The position numbers and the translations under genes are program-made. Of a DNA stretch of 64,000 bases, positions 1 to 7,336 are shown piece by piece. The notes under the pieces were generated by a model. It saw nothing but the letters and a program-made list of their open reading frames with translations. It searched no databases and was not told the origin of the DNA. Position 1 is the first letter of the stretch. Every line of letters begins with the position of its first letter. This DNA comes from Chryseomicrobium sp. FSL W7-1435 (GTDB lineage Bacteria > Bacillota > Bacilli > Bacillales_A > Planococcaceae): the NCBI RefSeq assembly GCF_038595005.1, contig NZ_CP151997.1, forward strand, positions 1,860,001 through 1,924,000, read 5' to 3'.

Positions 1-275
1 AGTTCTCCTGCCGATACTACATCTAGCGAAAGACCCTCTTCCTTCATCACTTCGTAGATTGCGATCGAAGAAAATGCTTTAGAAGCATAAGCTACTTGTG
101 CCTTCACATTTTGCTTCGTGAATGTATCTTTAAATTTGCGAGCTCTTTCACGAACTAAACCGATGTCGTAAACCACGACCGGTGTACCAAAATCCTTTGC
201 TAACTGAACAGCATCGAGCCCTGCAATCGTTAAATGTCCTTGCTGATTGGTGGTGTAGTGAAGCGTGTCATTCAT
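1..275 (-). CDS. lysA: Diaminopimelate decarboxylase, N-terminal part (cut by window edge)
   Basis: PLP enzyme that decarboxylates meso-diaminopimelate to L-lysine, the last step of lysine synthesis, in the cytoplasm. Only the first 91 residues are inside the window. They carry the alanine-racemase-like barrel start and the motif YASKAF, whose Lys66 is the expected PLP-binding lysine. The ATG follows a GAGGG ribosome binding site by 6 nt. It lies 71 bp downstream of sigF on the same strand and has its own promoter-like sequence. In B. subtilis the spoVA operon separates sigF from lysA; here it does not. Family assignment is secure; completeness cannot be judged. Confidence 0.93.
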   Translation of the reverse strand, partial: MNDTLHYTTNQQGHLTIAGLDAVQLAKDFGTPVVVYDIGLVRERARKFKDTFTKQNVKAQVAYASKAFSSIAIYEVMKEEGLSLDVVSAGE

Positions 276-312
276 GACAATCCCTCGCATTTCCTGCTAA
301 TTTACTACCCAC

Positions 313-341
313 ACTTTACCATAATGAAGTGATGGTTTCAA
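313..341 (-). promoter_or_regulatory. Probable sigma-A promoter of lysA
   Basis: On the minus strand TTGAAA (336-341) and TAAAGT (313-318) are separated by 17 bp, with the lysA ATG about 38 bp further on. No terminator is visible after sigF, so readthrough from the spoIIA operon is also possible. Confidence 0.5.
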
Positions 342-346
342 TGCGT

Positions 347-1090
347 TTACACGTAACTGGCGGGAATCCAACCTCGCAACCGTTCCAGTATTCTTTTTTC
401 CATGCGGGACACTTGCACTTGTGATACACCGAGTCGAGCAGCTACTTCTGTCTGTGTGAAATCAGAATAGAAGCGCATGCGAATCAAAAGTTGCTCTCGT
501 GGTTCAAGACGCTCAATCAGTTCCGTTAAGAAATAGTAATGAAACGGCTTTTCAGCTCGGTCATCTCGCATTTGATCCATTAACGTGATGCCATCATCCC
601 CATCAAGAATTTGTTCATGTAAAGATGCAGGATCTCTAAGCGCATCAAAAGCTAATACGATGTCTTCTGGTTTGGTATCTAATGCACTAGCCAGTTCATG
701 AACAGTTGGATACCGTTCATGTTGTTTTGAAAATCGTTCCATTTCATACTTAATTTTCAAAGTGGTCTCTCGAATGGAGCGACTAACTTTCAGAGTACTA
801 TCATCTCGCAGGTACCGCTGAATCTCACCAATGATCATGGGTACGGCATAGGTTGAAAATTTGACATCATACGATAAATCAAACTTGTCGACAGACTTAA
901 CCAATCCTATACAGCCAATTTGAAATAAATCATCAAGGTCAGCTCCACGATTCGAAAAGCGCTGTACAATACTCCATACAAGTTTGGTGTTGTGCTCAAT
1001 CATCTCTTTTCGGGCTACAACATCACCTGATTTGGATAACGTGAGCAGCTCTCTCATTTTCTCATGTGAAAGTGGTGGCTGCTTTTTCAT
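347..1090 (-). CDS. sigF: RNA polymerase sigma-F factor (forespore)
   Basis: First forespore-specific sigma factor of sporulation, held inactive by SpoIIAB. The 247-residue protein has sigma-70 regions 2 (around DLDDLFQIGCIGLV), 3 and 4, with the region 4.2 helix-turn-helix near the C-terminus (TEVAARLGVSQVQVSR). Length is close to the 255 residues of B. subtilis. It is third in the spoIIA operon; its ATG overlaps the TAA of spoIIAB by one base, implying translational coupling. It is followed directly by lysA rather than by the spoVA genes. Assignment is firm. Confidence 0.97.
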   Translation of the reverse strand: MKKQPPLSHEKMRELLTLSKSGDVVARKEMIEHNTKLVWSIVQRFSNRGADLDDLFQIGCIGLVKSVDKFDLSYDVKFSTYAVPMIIGEIQRYLRDDSTLKVSRSIRETTLKIKYEMERFSKQHERYPTVHELASALDTKPEDIVLAFDALRDPASLHEQILDGDDGITLMDQMRDDRAEKPFHYYFLTELIERLEPREQLLIRMRFYSDFTQTEVAARLGVSQVQVSRMEKRILERLRGWIPASYV

Positions 1091-1536
1091 TAGTGCACCT
1101 TTGAAAACGAGGCTGTTGGTGTAAATTGTTTGACCAAGCTGATAACGGTCCCAAAGCCTGCTTGTGACGTAATTTTTACTTCATCGCAAAAACTTTCCAT
1201 TATGGTAAAGCCCATTCCCGAACGTTCTTCATGAGCTTTGCTTGAATAGAGTGGCTCTTTGGCAAGTTCAACATTTTCAATTCCTAAACCTTCATCACGA
1301 ATATCCACTTGGACGTAATGACCCGTCAAAACAGCCTTCACCTCTATATAGCCTTCTTCATCTTCTTCATACCCATGAATGATGGCGTTGGTTACAGCTT
1401 CTGAAAGAGCAGTTTTAAATTCTGCCAGTTCATCCACAAGAGGGTCAATTGGCGACAAAAAAGAAGCAATGACTAGACGAGCTAGCGCTTCATTTTCACT
1501 TTTGGCAGGGAAGCGAATATCAATTCGATTGTTCAT
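1090..1536 (-). CDS. spoIIAB: Anti-sigma-F factor / SpoIIAA kinase
   Basis: GHKL-type serine kinase that binds and inhibits sigma-F and phosphorylates the anti-anti-sigma factor SpoIIAA. The 148 residues show the Bergerat-fold boxes in order: N box EAVTNAIIHGYE, G1 box DIRDEGLGIEN and G2 box GMGFTIMESF. The ATG sits 7 nt after GGAGG and overlaps the end of spoIIAA by 4 bp (ATGA). It is the middle gene of the three-gene spoIIA operon, and all expected ATP-binding residues look intact. Confidence 0.97.
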   Translation of the reverse strand: MNNRIDIRFPAKSENEALARLVIASFLSPIDPLVDELAEFKTALSEAVTNAIIHGYEEDEEGYIEVKAVLTGHYVQVDIRDEGLGIENVELAKEPLYSSKAHEERSGMGFTIMESFCDEVKITSQAGFGTVISLVKQFTPTASFSKVH

Positions 1537-1880
1537 CCTTGCACCTCCTTCCCCACAACTTGAATTTCGCGATCTTCCGTCACTATCAAAGAAGTGAGAC
1601 CCGCGTAGCTAAAGATTTTACGAATGGTCGTATTGGCATGCACAATCATTGTTTGACCACCAAACGGCTCCATCTCACGAATCCTACCCAAAATTAGACC
1701 AATCCCTGAACTATCCATAAAGCTGACGTGCTTCAAATCCCAGACAAGCATTTTTATCGGTTGTGTCACTAAACAAAAACTAATTTCTTTTCTAAGCGTT
1801 TTGATTGTATGGTGATCTAACTCGCCTTGGAGTCGGACTATAAGAGTTTGATCTCCTACTTTTTCAATCGTTGATAACAT
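1533..1880 (-). CDS. spoIIAA: Anti-sigma-F factor antagonist (anti-anti-sigma)
   Basis: STAS-domain protein that frees sigma-F by binding SpoIIAB when dephosphorylated. The motif FMDSSGIGLILGR contains the phosphorylatable serine (Ser57 in this numbering, equivalent to Ser58 of B. subtilis), and GELDHHT near the N-terminus is typical. I chose the ATG at 1880 because AGAGGAGG lies 7 nt upstream of it. An in-frame ATG at 1886 is only 1 nt from the same ribosome binding site. The result is 115 residues. It is the first gene of spoIIA. The dacF gene that precedes spoIIAA in B. subtilis is missing; pdp lies upstream instead. Confidence 0.96.
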   Translation of the reverse strand: MLSTIEKVGDQTLIVRLQGELDHHTIKTLRKEISFCLVTQPIKMLVWDLKHVSFMDSSGIGLILGRIREMEPFGGQTMIVHANTTIRKIFSYAGLTSLIVTEDREIQVVGKEVQG

Positions 1881-1904
1881 TTGCATTCCTCCTCTTTACA
1901 CAAC

Positions 1905-1935
1905 TTAATTCTCACTTAACTCGGCAGACTCCTGC
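1905..1935 (-). promoter_or_regulatory. Possible sigma-H promoter of the spoIIA operon
   Basis: On the minus strand AGGA (1930-1933) and GAAT (1908-1911) are 18 bp apart, which fits the sigma-H pattern (AGGA with GAAT about 17-18 bp apart). Sigma-H is known to transcribe spoIIA in B. subtilis. The implied start lies about 20 bp before the spoIIAA initiation codon. The flanking positions fit only partly. Confidence 0.45.
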
Positions 1936-1959
1936 TCGTCGACAAAACTAGAAAAAAAG

Positions 1960-2002
1960 ACAAAAAAAAAGACCTCATTCGACAAAGCGAACGAGGTCTT
2001 CC
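1960..2002 (-). terminator. Intrinsic terminator after pdp
   Basis: On the minus strand a 13-bp stem with one mismatch (AAGACCTCGTTCG pairing with CGAATGAGGTCTT) is followed by a run of T. It separates pdp from the spoIIA operon. Confidence 0.9.
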
Positions 2003-2007
2003 TAGTC

Positions 2008-3312
2008 TTATCCTGTAATGATTTTGTAAACAAGCGGCGGTGCATCTGTTGCTTGTTCAGAAATTGTTATGTTTGTTAAAAACTTCTCTTTTGCATCTTG
2101 GATATCTTCACTGTTAGCATAGAACGTCGCTAGCGCTTCTCCTTCTTTAACTGTATCCCCTACTTTTTTGTGAAGCATGATTCCGACAGCTAAGTCGATT
2201 TCTGATTCTTTTGTTGCACGACCTGCTCCGAGTAACATGGCAGCCGTTCCAATCTCATCTGCTTCCATATAGCTCACTGTTCCTGAAATAGGAGCTAAGA
2301 TATCTATTTTATGGGCAGCCTGTGGAAGTAGCTTTGGATTATCGACAACAGCAGGGTTTCCACCTTGCCATTCAATAAAGTCTTTAAAGATTTGAAGAGC
2401 GGAACCGTCTTCAATGACTTTTTCAAGCATTTGACGTGCCTCTTCTAGAGTTTCAGCTTTTCCTCCAACAACCACCATTTGACTACCAAGCACTAGACAT
2501 AGCTCTGTTAAATCATCAGGTCCTTGCCCTCTTAGAGTATCGATAGCTTCCTCAACTTCTAGAGCATTTCCTATAGCTCTTCCAAGTGGTTGGCTCATGT
2601 CTGAAATAATCGCCATTGTATTGCGGCCAACATTGTTACCAATGCGCACCATGGCTGTAGCAAGAGCTTCTGCGTCTTCAATTGTTTTCATGAAGGCGCC
2701 TTCTCCAGCTTTCACATCAAGGACAATCGCATCAGCACCAGCAGCAATTTTTTTGCTCATGATTGAGCTGGCGATTAGGGGAATACTACTTACTGTTGCC
2801 GTAACATCGCGCAGTGCGTAAAGTTTTTTATCAGCTGGTGTTAGATTTCCACTTTGTCCAATGACCGCTAATTTCAACTCATTTACTTGTTTTGTAAACT
2901 GTTCACTTGTAAGTTCTACATGAAACCCTTCGATAGCTTCCAATTTATCAATCGTTCCACCCGTATGACCAAGACCACGGCCACTCATTTTCGCAACAGG
3001 AACACCCACTGCTGCTACAAGAGGTCCAAGCACTAAAGTGGTCGTATCACCTACACCACCTGTAGAGTGCTTATCAACTTTAATACCATCGATTGCCGAT
3101 AAATCAATTTGATCGCCTGACTCGACCATCGCCATCGTTAGGAAAGCACGTTCTTGATCGGTCATATCTTGAAAATAGATCGCCATCAATAATGAACTCA
3201 TCTGATAATCAGGAATGTCCCCTTTTGTATAGCCATCCACAAAGAAGCGAATTTCTTGTTCAGTCAGCTCAAGGCCGTCACGTTTTTTTTCGATTAAATC
3301 AATCATTCTCAT
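2008..3312 (-). CDS. pdp: Pyrimidine-nucleoside phosphorylase
   Basis: Phosphorolyses uridine, thymidine and deoxyuridine to the base plus (deoxy)ribose-1-phosphate, feeding the pentose to DeoB. The 434 residues match the thymidine/pyrimidine phosphorylase family in length. They carry the phosphate-binding signature [13 protein letters not shown] near residue 80 and [16 protein letters not shown] near residue 110, with a C-terminal alpha/beta domain. The ATG has AAGGAG 8 nt upstream. It lies 12 bp after deoB and forms a salvage operon with it. In B. subtilis the purine nucleoside phosphorylase gene sits in this position, so this locus carries a pyrimidine-specific enzyme instead. Confidence 0.95.
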   Translation of the reverse strand: MRMIDLIEKKRDGLELTEQEIRFFVDGYTKGDIPDYQMSSLLMAIYFQDMTDQERAFLTMAMVESGDQIDLSAIDGIKVDKHSTGGVGDTTTLVLGPLVAAVGVPVAKMSGRGLGHTGGTIDKLEAIEGFHVELTSEQFTKQVNELKLAVIGQSGNLTPADKKLYALRDVTATVSSIPLIASSIMSKKIAAGADAIVLDVKAGEGAFMKTIEDAEALATAMVRIGNNVGRNTMAIISDMSQPLGRAIGNALEVEEAIDTLRGQGPDDLTELCLVLGSQMVVVGGKAETLEEARQMLEKVIEDGSALQIFKDFIEWQGGNPAVVDNPKLLPQAAHKIDILAPISGTVSYMEADEIGTAAMLLGAGRATKESEIDLAVGIMLHKKVGDTVKEGEALATFYANSEDIQDAKEKFLTNITISEQATDAPPLVYKIITG

Positions 3313-3324
3313 TGTACTATCTCC

Positions 3325-4506
3325 TTATTCCAACTCAGATGAAAAACTAGTTCCATATGAAGTAGGATTCGTTTTAAATAGTTCTGTTAATGTGGCACCG
3401 ATATCAGCAAAAGTAGCACGAGTTGGTAATTCTTTACCTGCTGCAAATTGTTTTGAGTACACTAGCAGTGGCACATACTCCCGTGTATGGTCTGTTCCTG
3501 GCATTGTCGGATCGTTTCCGTGATCAGCTGTGATAATCAACAAATCGTCATCACGTAAAAGCTGAAGCGTATCTGTTAAACGTACATCGAAAGCTTCTAA
3601 TGCGGAAGCGTATCCTTTTGGATCACGACGGTGACCAAACAATGCATCAAAATCAACTAAATTTAAGAAGCTAATTCCAGTAAAGTCGCGAAGCATCACT
3701 TCGTGTAGCTTGTCCATTCCGTCCATGTTGTCTTTTGTACGGATGGCTTCTGTAATTCCCTCACTGTTGTAGATATCATCAATCTTTCCAATAGCAATAA
3801 CATCTAATCCATTGTCTTGCAACTCGTTAAGAGCCGTGCGTCCAAATGGTTTAAGTGCATAATCATGACGATTAGTCGTACGTTGGAAGTTACCTGGCTC
3901 TCCTAAAAATGGACGAGCAATTACACGACCTACTAGGAATTCTTCAGACAACGTCAATTCACGAGCAATTTCACAGATTTCATATAGTTCTTTTAAAGAA
4001 ATAACTTCTTCATGAGCTGCAATCTGAAGAACAGGGTCTGCAGATGTGTAGACTATAATTGCACCCGTCTCCATGTGCTCTTTGCCTAACTCATCTAGAA
4101 TTTCTGTCCCACTAGCAGGTTTGTTACCTAAAACTTTACGTCCAGTTTTCTCTTCTAACTGAGCGATTAATTCTTGAGGAAACCCGTTTGGATAGACTTT
4201 AAAAGGTTGATCGACGTGAAGGCCCATTATTTCCCAGTGACCTGTCATTGTATCTTTCCCTACAGAGGCTTCTTCCATCTTGCCGTAAAATGCGAGTGGT
4301 TCTGACACCGCTTCCACTCCAGGAATCGTTTCAATATTACCTAATCCTAATTGCTGCAAATTCGGTAAATGCAATCCTCCTACCGCTTCTGCTGTATGAA
4401 CTAAGGTGTTTGATCCTTCATCACCGAATGCTTTTGCATCGGGAGCTTCACCAATACCCACTGAATCCATAACAATTACATGTACTCGCTTAAATGAATT
4501 AGACAT
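3325..4506 (-). CDS. deoB: Phosphopentomutase
   Basis: Mn-dependent alkaline-phosphatase-fold enzyme that interconverts (deoxy)ribose-1-phosphate and -5-phosphate. The 393-residue product, starting [20 protein letters not shown], has metal-binding motifs [13 protein letters not shown] at the N-terminus and [19 protein letters not shown] near the C-terminus, plus the catalytic threonine region DTMTGHWE. I chose the ATG at 4506 because GAGGG is 7 nt upstream and the length equals the B. subtilis enzyme (394); longer forms lack a ribosome binding site. It stands between xerD and pdp, all on the same strand. Confidence 0.96.
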   Translation of the reverse strand: MSNSFKRVHVIVMDSVGIGEAPDAKAFGDEGSNTLVHTAEAVGGLHLPNLQQLGLGNIETIPGVEAVSEPLAFYGKMEEASVGKDTMTGHWEIMGLHVDQPFKVYPNGFPQELIAQLEEKTGRKVLGNKPASGTEILDELGKEHMETGAIIVYTSADPVLQIAAHEEVISLKELYEICEIARELTLSEEFLVGRVIARPFLGEPGNFQRTTNRHDYALKPFGRTALNELQDNGLDVIAIGKIDDIYNSEGITEAIRTKDNMDGMDKLHEVMLRDFTGISFLNLVDFDALFGHRRDPKGYASALEAFDVRLTDTLQLLRDDDLLIITADHGNDPTMPGTDHTREYVPLLVYSKQFAAGKELPTRATFADIGATLTELFKTNPTSYGTSFSSELE

Positions 4507-4585
4507 CGATAATCCCTCACTTTTTATGTTATACGGTAATAGTAGCATCTTTTATGGAAAAAATACACGTCAGACCTCTTACATT

Positions 4586-5476
4586 TTAAGCTCTTGGATG
4601 AAATTCTTTATAGACTTCTTTCAGACGCTTCTTACCAATGTGCGTATAGATTTGAGTTGTTGATATATCAGAGTGTCCCAACATTTCTTGAACTGCGCGC
4701 AGATCTGCTCCATTTTCAATCAGATGCGTCGCAAATGTATGCCGTAATAAGTGTGGTGTAATTTCTTTTGTGAGATTTGCACGCAGTGCATGCTGCTTCA
4801 ATAGCTTTGCGATGCCTTGGCGTGTCAGTCGCTTACCTGCTTGGTTGATAAATAATGCTTTGTCATCGCCGCCAGGTTTGAACAATTTAGAGCGTGCTTG
4901 CTCCAAGTATGTAGTGATGAGATGAATAGACGTTTGGTTAAGCGGGATGATGCGCTCTTTTTGTCCTTTTCCGAGCACTCTAACAAATCCCATCGATAAC
5001 TGAACATCTTCGATATCGAGCTGTGTGCATTCCGAGATTCGCATTCCCGTTGCATAAAGCAATTCTACTAACGCGTAATCTCGGATTCCTTGAGGCTTTG
5101 ATTTTGGAATAGCCGCCGTGAGAGCATCAACTTCTTCAATCGTTAGGAATTTAGGCAGTACACTATCAAACTGCGGGTGTTCAATTTGGTAGGAAGGATC
5201 ATGGTTAGTCACACGTTCTCTTAATAAAAATTGGTGAAACGACCTAAGCGATGCGACTTTGCGTGAAATTGTACGAGCTGACTTCCCCTCTAACTTTTGT
5301 GAGCGAAGATGCTGAGCTACGGTTTCTTTTGTAACATCTTGAAAGCTCTGTATCCCCCACTCGATTAGTTGCTCAAGGTAGGCTGTTAAATCCGTGCGGT
5401 AAGCAGCCAGCGTGTTATCTGCCATTTGTTTTTCAATTCTAAGAAAATGTATGTAGTCTTCAAGTGCTTCTTTCAT
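4586..5476 (-). CDS. xerD: Site-specific tyrosine recombinase XerD
   Basis: Resolves chromosome dimers at dif together with XerC. The 296-residue product has an N-terminal SAM-like core-binding domain and a C-terminal catalytic domain. The catalytic residues are visible: Arg in ATGMRISE, Lys in GKGQKER, HxxR in HLLRHTFATHL, and His and Tyr in LGHSDISTTQIYTHI. I preferred the ATG at 5476 (AAGGTGA just upstream, length identical to B. subtilis RipX/XerD) over an in-frame GTG at 5485. It is the first gene of the xerD-deoB-pdp cluster, downstream of fur as in B. subtilis. Confidence 0.96.
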   Translation of the reverse strand: MKEALEDYIHFLRIEKQMADNTLAAYRTDLTAYLEQLIEWGIQSFQDVTKETVAQHLRSQKLEGKSARTISRKVASLRSFHQFLLRERVTNHDPSYQIEHPQFDSVLPKFLTIEEVDALTAAIPKSKPQGIRDYALVELLYATGMRISECTQLDIEDVQLSMGFVRVLGKGQKERIIPLNQTSIHLITTYLEQARSKLFKPGGDDKALFINQAGKRLTRQGIAKLLKQHALRANLTKEITPHLLRHTFATHLIENGADLRAVQEMLGHSDISTTQIYTHIGKKRLKEVYKEFHPRA

Positions 5477-5543
5477 TGGGTTCACCTTTTTCGTTTGAAG
5501 TATGGGTGGGTTTAAGTTGGCGGTCTCTGAACAATCGCCTCTG

Positions 5544-5682
5544 CATCTAGTAATAATATCGAGTTACGAAAGCCAGAAACACACTGCGGAATCAATCGCA
5601 CCCGCAGAGGCAAGTTCGCCTCCACGGGCACGCTTGATTTCCTCGGAGTTTCTAGAACGGCTTTCTTCACATCTAGTAATAA
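5544..5682. repeat. Palindromic MITE-like element flanked by 13-bp direct repeats
   Basis: The 13-mer CATCTAGTAATAA occurs at 5544-5556 and again at 5670-5682. Between the copies lie 113 bp that fold into a long imperfect hairpin. GAGGC/GCCTC pairs around the loop AAGTTC (about 5619-5624). CCCG/CGGG, AATCAA/TTGATT and GAAAGCC/GGCTTTC then pair outward. GC content is higher than in the surrounding intergenic DNA. The right direct repeat runs into the T-run of the fur terminator. Short reading frames on both strands are by-products of the palindrome. It has the structure of a small non-autonomous mobile or REP-like repeat; other genomic copies cannot be checked here. Confidence 0.6.
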
Positions 5683-5710
5683 AAAAAGGATAGCACAGTT
5701 GGCTATCCTT
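5681..5710 (-). terminator. Intrinsic terminator of fur
   Basis: On the minus strand the stem AAGGATAGC/GCTATCCTT with a 7-nt loop is followed by seven T. It lies 20 bp after the fur stop codon. Confidence 0.9.
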
Positions 5711-5730
5711 CTCGACTTCTACGTCATCAG

Positions 5731-6171
5731 TTATTTTGTATGGCAACGGTGGCAAATACCATGGAATGTTAAGCGATGATCTTTAATTTGAAAATTAAAG
5801 CGCGATTCCACTACTTGTTCCACATCGCCGAGTAAATCTTCTTGGATCTCATCAACAGCTCCACATTCCATACACACCAAATGGTGATGGAAATGAGCGG
5901 CACCTTCTTGGCGAAGGTCGTAACGAGAGACCCCGTCACCAAACTGAATTTTATCGACAACATTTAACTCATTTAAAAGTTCTAATGTCCGGTAAACTGT
6001 TGCAAGTCCAATATCTTTTGATTTGTCGCGTACTAATAAGAATACATCTTCTGCACTTAAATGCGCTTCTTCATTCTCAAGTAAAACACGAACGGTTGAT
6101 TCTCGTTGCGGCGTCAGTTTATAGCCGGCGCCGGATAATTGTTTTTTAATTCGATCGATTCGGCCTTCCAT
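5731..6171 (-). CDS. fur: Ferric uptake regulator Fur
   Basis: Fe(II)-dependent repressor of iron uptake genes. The 146 residues are very close to B. subtilis Fur, including the N-terminus MEGRIDRIKKQL, the winged helix GLATVYRTLELLNEL and the metal-binding HFHHHLVCMECGAVDEI. The C-terminal structural Zn site CHRC follows CMEC. This closeness separates it from PerR and Zur. The ATG follows TTAGGAGG with ideal spacing. It lies upstream of xerD, as in B. subtilis, and the leader has a strong promoter and a PerR-like box. Confidence 0.97.
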   Translation of the reverse strand: MEGRIDRIKKQLSGAGYKLTPQRESTVRVLLENEEAHLSAEDVFLLVRDKSKDIGLATVYRTLELLNELNVVDKIQFGDGVSRYDLRQEGAAHFHHHLVCMECGAVDEIQEDLLGDVEQVVESRFNFQIKDHRLTFHGICHRCHTK

Positions 6172-6194
6172 ATGACGCCTCCTAACATGAGACT

Positions 6195-6224
6195 AGTATA
6201 CCAAATGATATTTTCAAGTGACAA
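6195..6224 (-). promoter_or_regulatory. Sigma-A promoter of fur
   Basis: On the minus strand TTGTCA (6219-6224) and TATACT (6195-6200) are separated by 18 bp; transcription would start about 15 bp before the fur ATG. Confidence 0.65.
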
Positions 6225-6251
6225 GTGTAACTTCTTAGAACTCTTCTTTTT

Positions 6252-6266
6252 TTATAATTATTCTAA
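6252..6266. promoter_or_regulatory. PerR-type box upstream of fur
   Basis: TTATAATTATTCTAA matches the PerR box TTATAATNATTATAA at 14 of 15 positions including the free central base, with 7-1-7 symmetry. PerR represses fur in B. subtilis. The site lies about 28 bp upstream of the fur -35 hexamer and overlaps the stop codon of the upstream gene, so its effect on the fur promoter is uncertain. Confidence 0.5.
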
Positions 6267-6682
6267 TTAAAACCTAACAGTCTCACACCCATATGTACAG
6301 CAATAGCGAGAATGACGACCATTTTCCATCCAATAGACTTATAATGTAAGACAAACCATAGTAGTGCACTGCTTACACTAATAGAAATAAAGTAAACTGA
6401 ATAACCCACAAAACCTTGTTGGATAAATAGACCACTTGAACAATAGGCGGCCAGTGTCAAAAAGATAGCTCCTATAATTTTAACAAGTCTCCTTGTAGGC
6501 GTGTTAAATTGTAAAACAGCTACTAAAATTAATAGCCCATACAACACCCATCGTAGCCAAGTTGTTTCTAGTAAACTTGTGTTCATTTGTGCGGCTAAAC
6601 TAGGGTGCTGCTTGTATAGATAATAGCCTCCTAGACTTGCGGTTAAAAAAACTGCCCACCATTGCATAAATAAATGCTTCAT
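6263..6682 (-). CDS. Unknown multi-pass membrane protein
   Basis: I do not recognise a family. The 139 residues are strongly hydrophobic, with about five potential membrane helices (roughly residues 5-22, 43-60, 67-85, 91-111 and 119-136) and a short basic patch TRRLVK between helices 2 and 3. There is no signal peptide cleavage site and no conserved catalytic motif. The ATG has an excellent GGGAGGG ribosome binding site, so it is very likely translated. It follows nudF by 45 bp on the same strand and precedes fur. Possibly co-transcribed with nudF; no function is inferred. Confidence 0.75.
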   Translation of the reverse strand: MKHLFMQWWAVFLTASLGGYYLYKQHPSLAAQMNTSLLETTWLRWVLYGLLILVAVLQFNTPTRRLVKIIGAIFLTLAAYCSSGLFIQQGFVGYSVYFISISVSSALLWFVLHYKSIGWKMVVILAIAVHMGVRLLGFN

Positions 6683-6727
6683 ACTCTTCCCTCCCTTTAG
6701 GTAAGTGTATGAAGCAAGTTTTCTAGT

Positions 6728-7273
6728 TTAGAACCTGTGAAGTCTCCACCACTGAATGGCAAAAACGGTTTTTGCATCAAAAATCTTTTGACTTTGAATC
6801 CACTTTTCGGCGTCTGCTAAAGAACATTCGTGGAGTTCAACAAATTCGTCCTCGTCTAATAGCCGTTTCGCTTCTAGTTTTTTCAAACCTTGGGCCACAT
6901 AGATATGGATGATTTCATCTGCAAATCCTGGTGACGTGGCAAAGCTTTGTATATAATGCAGATCACTTGCAGTAAAGCCGGTTTCTTCTTCTAGCTCTCG
7001 TAATGCTGTGTCCTTAGGATCTTCTCCTGGCTCAATTTTACCAGCAGGTATTTCAATAAGTGTTCTTTCGAGAGCTTTTCGATATTGTTCGACAACCACT
7101 AACTTATTGTCTGATGTAATAGCAATTATTGCAACGGCACCAGGATGCTTAACAAGTTCACGTTTTGATTCTTTATTATTAGGTAAAAGCACATCATCTA
7201 CTTGCAAAGAAATTACTTTACCAGAATAAATGGGAGTAGTACGAAGTGTCTTTTCTTCAAAATTCATGGACAT
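6728..7273 (-). CDS. nudF: ADP-ribose pyrophosphatase, Nudix family (YqkG/NudF-like)
   Basis: Hydrolyses ADP-ribose to AMP and ribose-5-phosphate. The 181-residue protein contains a complete Nudix box, GKIEPGE followed by REL and EEETGF, around residues 90-112, and the N-terminal beta domain typical of the ADP-ribose branch. B. subtilis NudF (YqkG) has 185 residues and is likewise next to yqkF. The ATG is 7 nt after AGGAG. It is divergent from the aldo/keto reductase with 63 bp between starts, where both promoters must lie. Confidence 0.92.
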   Translation of the reverse strand: MSMNFEEKTLRTTPIYSGKVISLQVDDVLLPNNKESKRELVKHPGAVAIIAITSDNKLVVVEQYRKALERTLIEIPAGKIEPGEDPKDTALRELEEETGFTASDLHYIQSFATSPGFADEIIHIYVAQGLKKLEAKRLLDEDEFVELHECSLADAEKWIQSQKIFDAKTVFAIQWWRLHRF

Positions 7274-7336
7274 GTTCTCTCTCCTCTTTGAATATTTTCT
7301 CTCCTCATTGTACCATTATGTAAAGGAGGAGAGCAG

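Noticed and set aside
1379-1597. Plus-strand reading frames opposite spoIIAB, and similar frames opposite most genes
   Set aside because: They mirror well-supported genes, lack ribosome binding sites and show unusual composition.
5502-5755. Overlapping short reading frames on both strands between xerD and fur
   Set aside because: They arise from the palindromic repeat and the terminator, have no ribosome binding site and resemble no protein.
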